64,000 nucleotides of DNA from Clostridium transplantifaecale (GCF_900626075.1 NZ_UYZY01000005.1:372001-436000), one strand, 5' to 3'. Counted from the stretch's first letter, positions 41,661 through 54,800 are shown. The notes: generated by a model from the letters alone, not told the origin. Made by a program: numbers and translations.

Positions 41661-44600
41661 ATGGAAAAGAGACTGGGAAGAAGAGGAAGAAACCTGACAT
41701 CCGCGGTTCTTATCACGGCTATGCTGCTTACGGGGGCAGCGCCGGCAGCCGCGTCTGCGGGCAGCTTTGTTTTTGAAGATTTGGCCGGAGCAGCCGGACA
41801 GGAACAGAGGCCGTACGGGAGACAGGCCGGTACGGGGAGTGAACTTTACGGAGAAGATGTATTTGCCGCTTCAGGAAGCAGTATGGCTTCGGGCAGTGAA
41901 ATACCGGCATCGGTTTCTGTTGCGTTATTTGCAGCAGGAGTCAGTTCACTTGGAGATATATGGGATGGATGGGGAGGTGATTTTTCTTTTCTGAACGGGA
42001 ATTTTGGGGATGGTTCGGAGCAAAAACCGTACCAGATTAAAAATAAAAGCCAGCTTATGGGCCTTTCACAGCTTGCCGCAATGGGAATGAGAGTCCAGGC
42101 CGGGGAGGGCGGCAATGATATAATCGGTTCCTATGATGGAAAATACTTCAGACTAATGAACCACATCGATCTGGGAGGCATGGACTGGAACCCGATCGGT
42201 TTTTACCGGGATTCCTCGGAGCTGGCGGGGGATGTGGCAGGTAAGTTCTGCGGACATTTCGATGGGAACGGGAAGACGGTATCCAACTTTAAGCTGAACA
42301 ATACATCGTGGAACCATGTCGGTTTCTTTGGAGCGGTGGAAGACGCCACAATCAAAAACCTGACGCTGAAACCGGGAAAGACCGTATATGGCGGGGAGCA
42401 GACTGCAATTCTTGCAGGAAGCGCAAAGAATTCCAAAATCACGGACTGCATGGTAAATGGCAGTGTGTCCGCGGCAGGTACGGCCGGAGGCATTGCAGGC
42501 TCGATAGAGGGAACGGTTCTTTCCGATTCGGTGATCGAGAATTGTACGGCTAATGTTACCCTGGATACGGGCGGCCAAAGGGCAGCCTGTGTCGGAGGAA
42601 TTGCCGGGAAAGCGGCGGGAAGCAGTATTGTGGACTGCCGCGTCGAGACAGGGGACAACGATACGGCCCGGATACAGGGGAGGGACGCTGTGGTTGGCGG
42701 TATAGCCGGTTTCCAGAATGGAACGGATATTTATAACAGCTATGTATCAGGCACTATCGGGGGTGTCGGCTCAAAGATTGTAGGGGGTATTACAGGCCAG
42801 TATGCGTCCGGCCATTTGAAAGTAGCCAGATTCGAGGGAACAATCGGCTTATCGGGAACCGGGACAGCCGGCCACAGAGGGCTCTTTATCGGCCACCGCG
42901 AGCCGGGGGATTACTACCGCTGGGGAACGGATATCGGCTATCTCTTCTCAGATTCGGAAGAAAAGATCGGTTTTAATGTGTGCGGAAGTGAGATACCGGA
43001 TGATAACGAATATACGTATTCAAGCAGAGTCGGTTATTCCCATTCCGGGGACTTGTACTGCTCCCTCGTACAGGGGGGCGTGTCAAAGGACATATCCGAT
43101 CGGTATTATTATGAGCTGCTGGAGGAGGGAATCCTCTCCATTCTCGATCGGGATCATGGAGGAGCCGGTGCAGAGGAAGCAGGATATTCCCTTGACCACT
43201 TTGCGCCGAACGACGCAGGGCGGCCGACCAGGGGATATCTGGTGTCGGTTCCCAGAATCGACACGGTATCTTCCGGAATTAATTATTATGATGCGGCGCT
43301 GCTGGAAGTCCGGGGGAACGGCAGCTATTACCGCACCATTGATAAAGAAAACAGGGGAGCCATTGCCCCGGGAAGGAGTGTTACGGTTACCACCTCGCCG
43401 AAAGACACGGAGGAGGCAAAATTCCAGATGGAAGGGGTGCCGACCTACATAAAAAACGGCAGAGAAACCGATACGGTATACAGGAGCGGCGGGGAGTACA
43501 TTTTCACAATGCCGGCTGAAGATACGCAGGTAAAAGCAGAATATAAGAAGGTTGCGGTGAAGGTAGCCGTACTCCCTTCCATTTTCAGCATCCATGTGGT
43601 GGAAGAACGCACCGGAAACCGTAAGGACCCGGCCAAAATTACAAAGGTGACCGATCAGAGCGGAAAGCTGATTGCAAGCTATATCAACGGCGAACTTCAA
43701 CAGGGTACGCAGATCCAGCCGGTTCAAATCCAGGCCGTTGTGGATGCGAATAATGATGTTGCCGATAATTCCGTAAAATGGTCGGTAGATGATCCGGACT
43801 TAATTCTTCTCGCTGCGAATGATGACGAGGATGCAGAAGGGTATACCAAAAAGAGCGCCACCATCCGTCTGAATATCAATGCCTCATTTTTTACGGATAC
43901 AATCAGGAAACTGGAGAAAGAGCAGGCGGAAAAGAATTACCGTTATCCACTCCCCGACACTATTTTCGGAGCCGGACATCAAAACGGAGGCGTTGCTATC
44001 CTGACCGCCTCCACCAGACCGGCGGCCAGTTTTGAAGGGAAACCCTGTACCGGCAATTGCCGGCTCAACGTCACCTTTCAGGTGAAGGATAAAACTTATG
44101 TAGGAAATGAGGGAGCCGCCCTGGATAAAGAGGAACTTTCCTTTACCGTTACGCGGGCTCTGAGCGGAGACCGGAGGAAGCCGGATGAAAACATCCGGGT
44201 AACGCCTCCGCAGAACCTGACTGCCTCATTTACACCTGACTTCTTTGATAAAAAAGATATTTCCTGGTCGGTTGACGACCCATCTTTACTAAGCGTCGAC
44301 GGAGAGAATAAATCGGCAAGTGTGTCGGCCAGGAAAGAGGCAAAGTGGATTCAGGATATCATAAAATCGGATGACGGTATTCATGCAAATGACCCATATG
44401 CAGTTTTGAACGGTTCCGGAAGCAGGAATGCCGGAGTGACCGTGACGGCCGACGATATGCTTGGCAGCCGAAGGACCGCGGTCTGCAATGCCGTAATTCA
44501 TTTTGTCACCGATGATCAGACAACGGTTTATGCAGAAGGGATATCGGCCGTTCCTGAGAGTCTGAGTTTTGACCTGGGCTGCGTAAAGAGCGGAAACCGC

Positions 44601-45449
44601 AGTAATCCCGTCATTACCTGGACGGGCAACGGGGCGAGAAAGCTCAAAGTCACCGTGTACCCGGAGCAGGCATTTAACAGGGAATACCGTTTTACCGTTT
44701 CCGACGATTCGCTGGAGATAAACGGGGATGGAACCGTGACGGTAAATACGGACGCCAAATGGATTCACGAAGCTAATCAAACGCATCCCTACGAAGCAGG
44801 GCATACGGCAGTCATCACCGCAGCGGCGGAAGACGGAGGATTTAAAGCACTCTGTGACGTTACATTTAAATATAAGCTGACCGACAATACTTACAGCTCC
44901 GGAGGCAAAGGCTCGTCCGGCGGCGGAAGCTCATCGGGGGGAGGTTCCTCCTCCGGCGTCAGCCCGGACGGAGGCGTGGGTCCTGCCGGTAACGGTCCGG
45001 CGGCGGGGACGGCAGCTCCGGCGGGTAGTGTTGTTGGAACCTGGGTAAATACGGCAGACGGCCTTTGGGCATTTACGGCCGGCGGCAGAACCTACCATAA
45101 CGAGTGGGCTTATGTCCACAACCCATACGCGGGCGGGGAACAGAGCGGCACGGACTGGTTCCGGTTTGATGAAACCGGCCATATGGTAACAGGATGGTAT
45201 GCCGATACGGATGGAAACACGTATTATTTATGGCCGTTCCCAGATGGAACACAGGGCCGCATGGTGACGGGATGGCAGTGGATTGCCGGTTCGGATGGGA
45301 AAGAACGCTCCTTCTGTTTCAATTCAATATCGGACGGCACCAGAGGCGCGATGTACCGCAGCAGAACAACGCCTGACGGGAAGAGTGTCAATGAGAAGGG
45401 CGAGTGGACGGTAAACGGAACCGTCCAGATCAGGGAGAACAACCGGTAA
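41661..45449 (+). CDS. Large surface protein: GLUG repeats, Ig-like modules, cell-wall-binding repeats
   Basis: 1,262 residues with a signal peptide (cleavage near ASA). Residues about 115-430 carry GLUG-type beta-solenoid units (GKTVSNFKLNNTSWNHVGFF, VVGGIAGFQNG). About 650-1085 hold three bacterial Ig-like modules that share a WSVDDP/FTVSDD strand and an alanine-lysine-tryptophan-isoleucine (AKWI) element. A Ser/Gly linker (about 1080-1110) leads to aromatic wall-binding repeats (WFRFDETGHMVTGWY, MVTGWQW). It should sit non-covalently on the envelope and present an adhesive or carbohydrate-binding face. Second gene of the surface locus, with the minus-strand small gene just after it. Confidence 0.85.
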   Translation: MEKRLGRRGRNLTSAVLITAMLLTGAAPAAASAGSFVFEDLAGAAGQEQRPYGRQAGTGSELYGEDVFAASGSSMASGSEIPASVSVALFAAGVSSLGDIWDGWGGDFSFLNGNFGDGSEQKPYQIKNKSQLMGLSQLAAMGMRVQAGEGGNDIIGSYDGKYFRLMNHIDLGGMDWNPIGFYRDSSELAGDVAGKFCGHFDGNGKTVSNFKLNNTSWNHVGFFGAVEDATIKNLTLKPGKTVYGGEQTAILAGSAKNSKITDCMVNGSVSAAGTAGGIAGSIEGTVLSDSVIENCTANVTLDTGGQRAACVGGIAGKAAGSSIVDCRVETGDNDTARIQGRDAVVGGIAGFQNGTDIYNSYVSGTIGGVGSKIVGGITGQYASGHLKVARFEGTIGLSGTGTAGHRGLFIGHREPGDYYRWGTDIGYLFSDSEEKIGFNVCGSEIPDDNEYTYSSRVGYSHSGDLYCSLVQGGVSKDISDRYYYELLEEGILSILDRDHGGAGAEEAGYSLDHFAPNDAGRPTRGYLVSVPRIDTVSSGINYYDAALLEVRGNGSYYRTIDKENRGAIAPGRSVTVTTSPKDTEEAKFQMEGVPTYIKNGRETDTVYRSGGEYIFTMPAEDTQVKAEYKKVAVKVAVLPSIFSIHVVEERTGNRKDPAKITKVTDQSGKLIASYINGELQQGTQIQPVQIQAVVDANNDVADNSVKWSVDDPDLILLAANDDEDAEGYTKKSATIRLNINASFFTDTIRKLEKEQAEKNYRYPLPDTIFGAGHQNGGVAILTASTRPAASFEGKPCTGNCRLNVTFQVKDKTYVGNEGAALDKEELSFTVTRALSGDRRKPDENIRVTPPQNLTASFTPDFFDKKDISWSVDDPSLLSVDGENKSASVSARKEAKWIQDIIKSDDGIHANDPYAVLNGSGSRNAGVTVTADDMLGSRRTAVCNAVIHFVTDDQTTVYAEGISAVPESLSFDLGCVKSGNRSNPVITWTGNGARKLKVTVYPEQAFNREYRFTVSDDSLEINGDGTVTVNTDAKWIHEANQTHPYEAGHTAVITAAAEDGGFKALCDVTFKYKLTDNTYSSGGKGSSGGGSSSGGGSSSGVSPDGGVGPAGNGPAAGTAAPAGSVVGTWVNTADGLWAFTAGGRTYHNEWAYVHNPYAGGEQSGTDWFRFDETGHMVTGWYADTDGNTYYLWPFPDGTQGRMVTGWQWIAGSDGKERSFCFNSISDGTRGAMYRSRTTPDGKSVNEKGEWTVNGTVQIRENNR

Positions 45450-45470
45450 ACAGAGCTGTCCAGGCCGGGG

Positions 45471-45767
45471 TTAAACCGGGCGTACCGACCATTTATTTTC
45501 TTTGCGGTGAAAATACAGGGAAATCTGTTTTTTGTATCCGTGATCTAGATACTCACACTGGTAGATGGTTCCAAAGATAGAATTCGGCTTTCTGCCTAAA
45601 ATTTTCGTAATCGGAATATCGATGTAAGTTCCGTCAGAATTCATATGGCGGAAGTATAAAGGCATACATTCACCTTCAACATTGTAACTTGCTATCACAG
45701 AAACAAAGGTGTTTAAGGCCGGATTGATCTGTTCAGCCGGCGTCTGCTCTGATTCGTAAAACGGCAT
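45471..45767 (-). CDS. 98-residue protein with predicted SOS-regulated promoter
   Basis: Unnamed. MPFYESEQTPAEQINPALNT starts the protein; the rest alternates short strands (MPLYFRHMNSDGTYIDIPI, YQCEYLD, ISLYFHRKENKWSV), a small beta-rich domain without signal or membrane segment. It faintly recalls small proteins encoded near Y-family polymerase genes in clostridia, but that is from memory and unsure. GGAG is nine bases ahead of the ATG. It is the only minus-strand gene in the surface locus, has its own promoter with a LexA-like box in the spacer, and so is unlikely to belong functionally to the adhesin genes around it. Confidence 0.7.
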   Translation of the reverse strand: MPFYESEQTPAEQINPALNTFVSVIASYNVEGECMPLYFRHMNSDGTYIDIPITKILGRKPNSIFGTIYQCEYLDHGYKKQISLYFHRKENKWSVRPV

Positions 45768-45819
45768 GACGCAAGTCTCCTTTCATAGAATAGGGGTAAC
45801 TTTTTGTGAAGATGATTTT

Positions 45820-45848
45820 ATTGTAACGAACAAATGTTCTGATTTCAA
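45820..45848 (-). promoter_or_regulatory. Promoter of the 98-residue protein gene
   Basis: Minus strand TTGAAA (45848-45843) and TACAAT (45825-45820), exactly 17 bases apart. Confidence 0.7.
45827..45840. promoter_or_regulatory. LexA-like SOS box
   Basis: CGAACAAATGTTCT fits the Gram-positive LexA consensus CGAACRNRYGTTYC at 13 of 14 positions and has the perfect core GAAC-N4-GTTC. It fills the spacer of the minus-strand promoter, the classic position for repression, and is 19 bases before the start of the giant adhesin on the other strand. Confidence 0.65.
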
Positions 45849-45858
45849 GAGGGGGAAA

Positions 45859-48800
45859 ATGGGAAATCGTATGGGAAAAGGTAAAACTGGAAGGCGTGTG
45901 ACGGCACTGTTGCTTTCCGCCGCATTGTTTTTAAGCAGCATATCAGTTTCGGATTTACATCCGGCATTTGCAGCAGCCGGGCAGGATATATCATGGACAC
46001 GGGAAGCTCTGGATGCCGCAGCGGCCAAAGGCTATATCCCGACCGGACTGGCTTATAGGACCAGTACATCCGCGATAAAGCCGGAGTTTGGCTTCATGGG
46101 GGAGAAACAATATCTTCACGGTTCGGGAAAGTATTCAGAATTTGCCAACCGGTATATTTACTGCATTAATCTCCATAAAGATAACGGCGGTAAATTGCTT
46201 TATGATTCACAGGCATTCCACTCAGGCACTTATAATATTGATAAACTTCCGGCCGGAATTATAAAAGGCGCTTCCAATGAGCAAAGAAAATTTAATTTCC
46301 TTATGATTGTCTATGCAGCCTCCTATCAGGCAAAACAGGAAGTTAAAACACTGGAACCGCCCAACGCTAATGTTGGAGTGGATATATTGACGGTCTGCAG
46401 CCCCATCATCCAGAATGCCGCGGACAACGCCGTATTTACCGGTGACTGGACGGCTGATTTTGCCTGGTTTAAAAATGCGATCTATCCGTTGACTCTGGCA
46501 TCGGTAGGCCCGGTCAATACGATGGGGGATGCGGCCACGTACCGCCGCCTGACTTCAGCGGATATTCCCCAATGGACACGGGAAAAGGGGTGCGTCAACC
46601 GGGCTCAGGCGATATTCTGTTACATCTGGACGGCAGCAAAGCTTTCCAGTCATGTTGAACTGAACAATGGAAAAGACACATGGAAGTTTAAGGCTGTACT
46701 GGAGGAGGACGGGCTCTACCACGTGCGTATTCCCTTTGACGGCGAAAATCAGTATATTACGGAGTATTTGCGTGTCATCCGGGCCGAATGCTATGGGGAC
46801 TGGAATAAGCAGGAGGATGCCGCCTGCCTGCATTTTATTTCCCCGACAGGACAGACGCCGTCCGAGGGCAGCATTGCAAGGCTGACGTATGCCGACAGTG
46901 ATGGGATGATTGCCAGAAATCTTTCAGATGCAAAGCTGTACGAATTTAAATTTTATACCACGGGGAAATGGGAAACGGGTTTTAACAACGTCCAAAGCTA
47001 TTTTTCCGCCATTATGGATCAGGAACTTGAAATTTACCTTGTAACAGGGGATGCTTCCGGCAGTTCTGCCGACATTGAGGTAAAACGGTATGAGCACGAA
47101 GAGTCCTGGAATGCCGATTATAATGTCAGACTGATCAAGTATGATTCAGAAACCGGAAAACCGCTGGAGGGAGCCCGCTTCGATATTTTAGAGGCTTTCG
47201 ATGATTCGCAGCTTGACCAAACTGCATTAGATATGCAGGACGGCGCCGGGGCCGACGTATCTGCCGGTTCATTAAACTCCACGTTCTGGGGAGATGATTC
47301 TATTGAGGCGAATTACAGCGGGGACACAGGACTCCTTGAGACGGATGCCCTGCTTTATAACTGGGCGAATGAAGGCCAAAGCCAGTTTGAGCGGTGGGAC
47401 GATCCGACGGAAGATCCCTGTATTGATGATTCTGACGTCACAGATTCCACAGGGAGACTGACTTATCAGGACGGAACCGGAACTTCGACCGGTGAAGCGG
47501 CCCATTCAGATGTCCGAAATTACATTTATCATAAGGGATATTGCGACGGTCATCCTGCTCCGGTGATTCAGTATGAAGAACCGCAGGATGAGGGGAATAA
47601 TGAAGCCGAAGGCGACGGCGGTGAGGACACGGAGGCCTACAACCAGCAGCTTCACGATGAAGCCTGGGCAGCCTGGTACGCAGAGGTGGAAACTTGTACG
47701 GAGCTGACGGCGGAAGGCGGCTTCTTTCATGCGATTGAGCCGGAAATTGCCAGGGAGGCTATGGAGGCGGATCGGGACCGGTTCTATGAGGATTTTATAT
47801 CACTGACCTATGATTACTCCGCCCGGGAACTGGAATCCCGGAAGGGGTATATCCTCCACGGCCTGCATGAGGATGACGTGGAAATCGAGTGGCGGACCGT
47901 AACTTCCAGCCAGTACAAGGACTTTGTGAAAAACGGCATATCCCATTTAGAAGAAACAGGAGACGTTGATAGCGGTATCCGGCCTTCTGAAACGCCGCCG
48001 GAAGCAGAATTAATTACGGTGCAGGGGGATGATGGATTTCCTGAGGCAGAGAAAGAGGAGGCAGGGAAGCGGTTAGAGGATGGGATGAAATTCCTGTTTA
48101 TTGATGAGGAGAGTGGATACACTTCTGCATTATTTTCCGAAGTAAAGGAGAAAGTATATTCCAAAGGCAGCCCATCAGATGCCGATATGGCAGCGCCGGA
48201 ACAAACAGCCAGCCCCTCGGAAGCAGCTACCCTGCAGGAGGCAGCCAGCCCCTCGGAAGCAGCTACCCTGCAGGAGGCAGCCAGCCCCTTGGAGGCGGGC
48301 AGCCCGCAGGAAGCAGCCAGCCCCTCGGAAGCAGCCACTCCGTCGGAGGCGCTCCGAAAAGGAATCACATTAACTGGATTTATGGCAGGACAGATTATAA
48401 ACCGCAATGCCGGAATCGGAGCGTATGCGCTTTGGGCAGACAGGGGAAACAGCATAAGAAATTCCATATCCTTTGAGGGATCACAGGCAGGGACGGTGGA
48501 ACAGGGGGAAAGTGACACGGTTGACTGGACGTTTATTCTCTATGACCATCGGACTGAGGGAGAAGTTCATATCGGCAAGCAGGATCTGGATTTAAATAAA
48601 GGAAAAAACGATGCCTATGACAGCTACGGTGACACCCAGGGCGACAGTACGCTGGAGGGAGCTGTATACGGTCTGTTTGCCGCTGTGGATATCGAGCATC
48701 CCGACGGAAAAACTGGTGTTGTATTTAAGAGGGATGAACTGGTGGCCGTGGCTTCTACGGATAAGAACGGAGAAGCCTCATTTCCTGCCATCACCGAGGC

Positions 48801-51800
48801 TCCGGGAACCCGTTTTAATTTTAATACCGGTGCGGTTGAGAAGCCGGAGGCCGCCGGTCCGGAGAATCTTTATACCAGCCGGACAAAGGCGGACGCGATC
48901 CGGGCTAATGAACGGTTTGAGGGACACAGTGGGAACGGGCACAGCCTGACGCTGCAAGAAAGTACAGACGGAGACGGCACAGGATACCGGAAATTGACTT
49001 CCAATCAGGGCGTCGATGGGACCGGGGACGGTGAGGCAGGCTACCGGATCCAGAATAATGAGGAAAATAATGGAAATTGCTGGATTGGCCGTCCGCTGCT
49101 CATCAGCCGGGAGGGAGGCAGTTATTATATTATGGAGCTGGCGCGTTCCGAGGGATACGAACTGTCACGCTATGGTGCAGACGCAGACGTAACCAACCGG
49201 GAAGCGGATGCAGCCGGAAATTCGCCATCTGCGGAGGGAACGGTCCATGTGTCTGAGCTGGAGATGAACCGGAAGGGCGGTTATAACCAGTTTTCGGCGT
49301 TCAGTAAGGATGCGGCAAACGGATATGACATAGCAGTAACCGGCCTCAGGAACGGCGCAAAATTCTATACGGTCAAAACAGAGATCGTGGTAAATCCCAA
49401 TGGAACTCATACGGAGCTGGTGCCGGTCAGAGAACCGGTTTACGGGACCCCGGGAAACCAGGTCATTATTGACGGAAAGGCCGTTGAGGCATCAGTTGGA
49501 GATATCGTTGCACTCCCGAATGGAGGCAGCGCGGCGGTCAAACGGATTTCAGATGCCCCCCGGCTTCTGACCGGGATTCGTCCGGGCAATGCTTTTCAGG
49601 TAGAACCGCCTGAGATTATCGGGGAAGAGAAAACAGCAGTGGAAGCCGAGTTTATACAGAAGGTGAATGAGGGACTTAAAAAGGCCGGATATAAAATACC
49701 GGAAGAAGGTTCCCCATGGATTAAGGCAGCATTGAACGGGAGCTCAGAAAAGAGCTGGTGTGAGGCGGTGAATGACTGCCTGAAGCGTTACCGGGTATTC
49801 AATGCATTCCTGCTGGAAGACGTGGTGGAGGAAAACGGGGAGTTTTATGGGATCCTGCGTTATACCTATCTTCAGGCCGGGAGAGCCCTGCCGGCGCTTT
49901 ATGACGAGACAGGAAAGAGCGTTTGGATTAGGAAAAAGATGCTCTATCAAACAGACGGAAAACAGGTAGACGGATATCTGTACTTCAATTATCCTTCGGG
50001 CAGTTACGACATCACCGAAAAGAACGAGGCCGGTTTTGTGACGGCGGCAACAATAAGGCAGCAGTCACCGGAAAAAAGCACTGCGGTCTGGGGAGAGGAT
50101 CTTGCTGATATTAAACTTAAGGATGACCTGGGAAAACAGTACTGGGTCTATGCAGAAGATGAGCAGGCATATGACAATAGAGGAAATCTGGTCTATAACA
50201 CCCGATATGAAAGTGAGGAGGCAGCCCCCGGATACGAAGAAAAGGTAACCGAAACTTTGCTGGCCGGGAACTATGATGAAGATACGACGCTCTATACCAT
50301 CCATGTGGCACCGGAGCTGATACCGGCTGATGGCAGACTGGATTTCAGGATCCGGTATGATGAAGAATTTGTGGACGGCGGCAACACCTCCTACCCGGAC
50401 TATGTTCAGAGGAATGCGATTGTGTCTGCATTCCCAGTTAAAACACTTCATGACACGTATATTGAAAATGTCCTGCTGACCTACCCGGGACAGACGAGGA
50501 TTTATCAGGATGCCGGGACAAGGAAACGCCCGATTCCGGTATTTGAGCGGATTATCCGCCAGAAAGTAAGGATTGTGAAAGATATAGGAACGGCACAGGA
50601 TGGAACGTATGCCCATAACACCAATGCCGGAACCGGCCATCAGGATAGTTTTACAGCCGGTCCGGGAGGGATGGAGGCGAACGCGGACAAACTTCCCAAC
50701 TTTCGTTTCAAGATATATCTGAAGTCGAACCTGGAGCGGCTGTACCGGAACGGGGGAGGCGAAGTAAGCTGGATGGACCGGAACGGAAATGAGGTCAATG
50801 TTGAAGCTTACAAAGCCTCTTATCCTGAGACGGAGCCATTTGGCAGTGTCCAGAAGCTGTATACCAGAGTGCCTCACAAGACGGGTTCCCTTACCACAGG
50901 TTCTATCAGCAACAATACATGGGAGGAGGCGGTAACGGTTAACAGGACTCTCTATCCTTTTGATGATGAGGGAAGAATAGGAGAAAACCAGAATACGGGT
51001 TATACCCGTCTGCTGGAAACGGTGACAAGGACAATGGAGGACGGGGCCGGTAAGACGAGACAGGTGGAAGGGTATAACTATGACAAGTTCTTTGAAGCCA
51101 TCCGGACGGCTAATCATGATAAATGGGACAGAAACGAAGATGACAGCACGTCGTTTAAACCGCCAGCCTTCATCCGCGGACTTATATTTGGGACAAACGG
51201 AGGGGAGAAAGAATATCCGGTTTTCCGCAACAACAGTGCGACAGAGAATCAGGCCAACACATCAAAAGAGGCCGGCGAAAATGCAAAACGTTCTGATTCC
51301 GTGCGCCAGTTTGCGATCAACTGGTATCTGGATGAGGAAGTGAAGAAGCTGACGGAAGATATCGGACAGGGAGAAACACAGGCGTCCGGCGGGGGTGAAT
51401 CCTATCAGGATGAGGTTTATGACCGGGCATTGTATGCGGCTATTCTAAAGGCGGAGAACTATTTAAGCCCGTTTTTCGCCTATGATCTGGATGAAATATA
51501 TGCAGTTGCCTGGGACAGTGAGGCCGACGGAGGAAGCGACGGGGACAGGACTACATTATCAGCGGATACACTTTACGAAACGGCCGGATATTATTACGGC
51601 GTATCAAAATACCTGCCGTACGGAACCTATGTCACAGTGGAACAACAGCCCTTCAGCGCAGAGCTGGGGGACTTTTATAACAAACATTATAAAACGGATC
51701 AACCAAAAGAAATCATCCTGCCAGCTCTTTATGAGGAGGGAAAAATTGAAGGGGCGGCGGAGGCCTATCACAGGGATTATCAATTCAGCAGTGAGGATAC

Positions 51801-54800
51801 TCCCGAAGAATTGCAGAAAAAATATTATATCCGTGTCAATGAAGAGTGGAAAGAAAACCATACGGACGACTTAAGAAACTACGTAATCCGGGCTCATAAT
51901 AATGACGGTGACTTTGAAATCTATAAATACGGACTGGCCGCCGGCAGACTGACTGGCCGGATTACCTATCCGGGTGGAAGTTTTGACTATCAGGGTTTTT
52001 CGGTTAATCAGGAAGAATTTAATCCTTACAAAGATGTATACAAAACAGAAAATACGGCTAGTGTTTACCGGAGCAACGAAAAGGTGGGAACGTATTACCG
52101 CTATGCCTCCGTTTCAGAACGGGCCGGGACCGCCGACAATGTGCTGTATCAAAGCGGAGCAGCAGCCGATGACAACAACCTGTCCGGATTCTATTTTAAG
52201 GATGGCGTAAAAACAATCACGGGAGCCTTAACAGGATATGATGGAATATATTATGCCGCCCTTGTGCCGTGGACAGTGACGGAGCCGGCGGATGCCGTGA
52301 CAGATAAAACAGATGATTTTACCGGATATGCGGATGGAAAGTACAGAAATACGTTCTATGCTTCGAAACTTCGTATTGAAAAGCTGGATTCGGAGTCAGG
52401 TGAAACGATTCTGCACGACGGTGCCTTATTCTCAATTTACAGTGCGGAACGCGAGGATGGAGAACACAGCAGCGGCCGGGTGAAATTTTATGAAACAGAT
52501 ACTGTCATCACCGGAAGCCGGGAATTTCTGGCGGCGATGGGAGCAGACAGAATCACACCGATTGCCAGGCCGTCCCTTCCGTGGCAGGTGCCCTATAACG
52601 GAAAATATTATGGAACTGTGCCGGCCGGAACGCCGATCTGCCGGGAGAGCGAACAGATCATAATGGCCGATCAGACAGGAGAAAAAACGGGACAGTTCCG
52701 GGCATTTACGACCACAAAGGATCGGGGGACGGAAAACGGCAGCCAGAACGTGGGATATTTAGAGACTCCGGAGCCTTTGGGAGCCGGCTGTTACGTCCTG
52801 TGTGAAATAAAGGCGCCCGCCGGTTATGTCAGAAGCAGACCGGTAGCGGTCGAACTTTATTCAAATGAGATTGCTTATTATCTGAATGGCTCTGGTGATA
52901 ACCGGGTAGTGGCGGCGGTTTACGAGGAAAATGTCACAAGAACACAGGACAACGGTGAGGAGAACACAAACCCGGACAGCACGAAGCCAAACGGAAACAA
53001 GGCCCGGGACAAAGGGGACAAAGGCGCCACGGCAAGGATTTACCTGAACAATACGCCCATCCGCCTGGAAGTGGCAAAGATAAAACCGGATGAAGATATG
53101 GTGTCATATGAACTGAAAGGCCGCCTGGAGGGCAGCATTACAGAACTGAAAGGACGTTATGGCTTAGAAAATGTGGAACTGGCCTGCAACGCATCGGGAA
53201 AGTATCTGAGTTATGGGTGGAAAAAGGGATTTTTAGATTCCCTGAAGAAAAAGCAGGAGGCGGGCGAGAGTATAGAAATCCTGTATGAAGATGGAGTTTT
53301 CACCGGCAATGCAAGGCTCTTCAAAGTTCCGGAAACGGCCGATGATGTGAACCGGTATCTGCCCGGCGCTGTGATGACCATGTATAATGCGGTTGAAGTG
53401 AAACGGAACGGGGATAGGGAGGACTACCGGTTTGACGGTGTGAATGTAGAACGGGATCGTTATGGTAATGTAAGTAATATCTATGTTCAGAAAGGATTTG
53501 CCGGAACAGGGCTCAGATTTGTCCTGGATAAGACAAAGGCAGACAGCGACGGCCTTAATGATTACGGGAACTACACCTGTGATGATCAGGAAAATGACAG
53601 GGGAGCGGGGACATGGACATATAAGACCGTAGAACGGGAGGATACCGACATCCTGTTTTATGACCTTGGAGGTCTTGATGTGCTCCGGAAAGAAAATGGT
53701 GTTCTGTATGGTTTTGATAAAGAAGGGAGGAAGATACGGGCCAAAAACAACAGTTCGCTTTTTGCACTGAAAAACGGGACGCCGTTTCTGGAAATCATTT
53801 GTCCGGACTATGAGGCACTGCGGTATAACGCAAAAGACCGGGTGTTTGACAGGGTACCGGAAGGAACGGTGCTGTACCATTTAGATGCGGAGAGGAACCG
53901 GGACAGCCAGGTTGAACCCTACACCGGAATGGCTTATGTGGTGGAGGGGAAGACCGGGAAAATCCTGGTCTGGCCGGTAAAGATTTCAAAGGATCAGTAT
54001 GGCAATGTGACGGCAAGAGAGAAGATTACCACCGGCCGCATTGCCACGATGGAAGCGGATACGGAGCGGGAGTGGACTGTCGGAACGCTGAAAGAGGGAA
54101 GGTTTAAAAAGACCGTAAATCCCATTCTGAATGAGCACGGACAGCCGGTTTATTACCGGAGAACGGATGAGACATATCAAAAAGGCAGTCCTGTTTATGA
54201 CAGGGACGGCGATTATATCCGGTATCGGTATGACGATAAACTGAAACAATTTAATGACAATGCATGGAGGATTAACAGAATCCCCGATCTGACGGATATC
54301 GGCTCCGATCCGGAAGAACCGGCAGACGACCGTCCTCTTTATCACCGCCAGGGAGAAAGCTGTATCATTGAAAACACATGGACGACCGGTGAGGCAGCTC
54401 CAAACGATCCATTTCAAAGCGGGATGACAGAGGGCCAGGTGGATGTGCTTAAGAGAGTTCCGGCCGGCCTGTATATCATGGAGGAATTATCGGCGCCGGA
54501 AGGATATGTAAAATCGATGCCGGTTGGTGTGACGGTGGAGGACAAAACAGAAATTCAGACAGCCGTGATAACAGACCGGCCGATCGGCGGATACCTGGAA
54601 AAGGCGGATGCTCCGGCGGACTTCCGTGTAAAGGTCCGGGATTGCGATAAGGCGCTTGATGAAGCTGAGATGCGGACGGAAGGAAAGGCATCTTATTCCT
54701 ATGGAAGCGTAAAAGGAGCCAGGCTGGCTCTCTTCAGGGCGAAACGGGTCGCCACAAGCGATTTGGACAAGCATCCTTCCGGTTACTATCTGGAAAAGAC

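Noticed and set aside
48208..48351. 36-bp repeats that could suggest a CRISPR array
   Set aside because: The units are directly adjacent with no spacers, in frame, and encode a coherent protein stalk; no cas genes nearby.
47814..48518. A 234-codon minus-strand frame inside the giant adhesin
   Set aside because: Its sequence is the antisense reading of the Ser/Glu/Ala repeats and neighbouring modules; no ribosome binding site or promoter.
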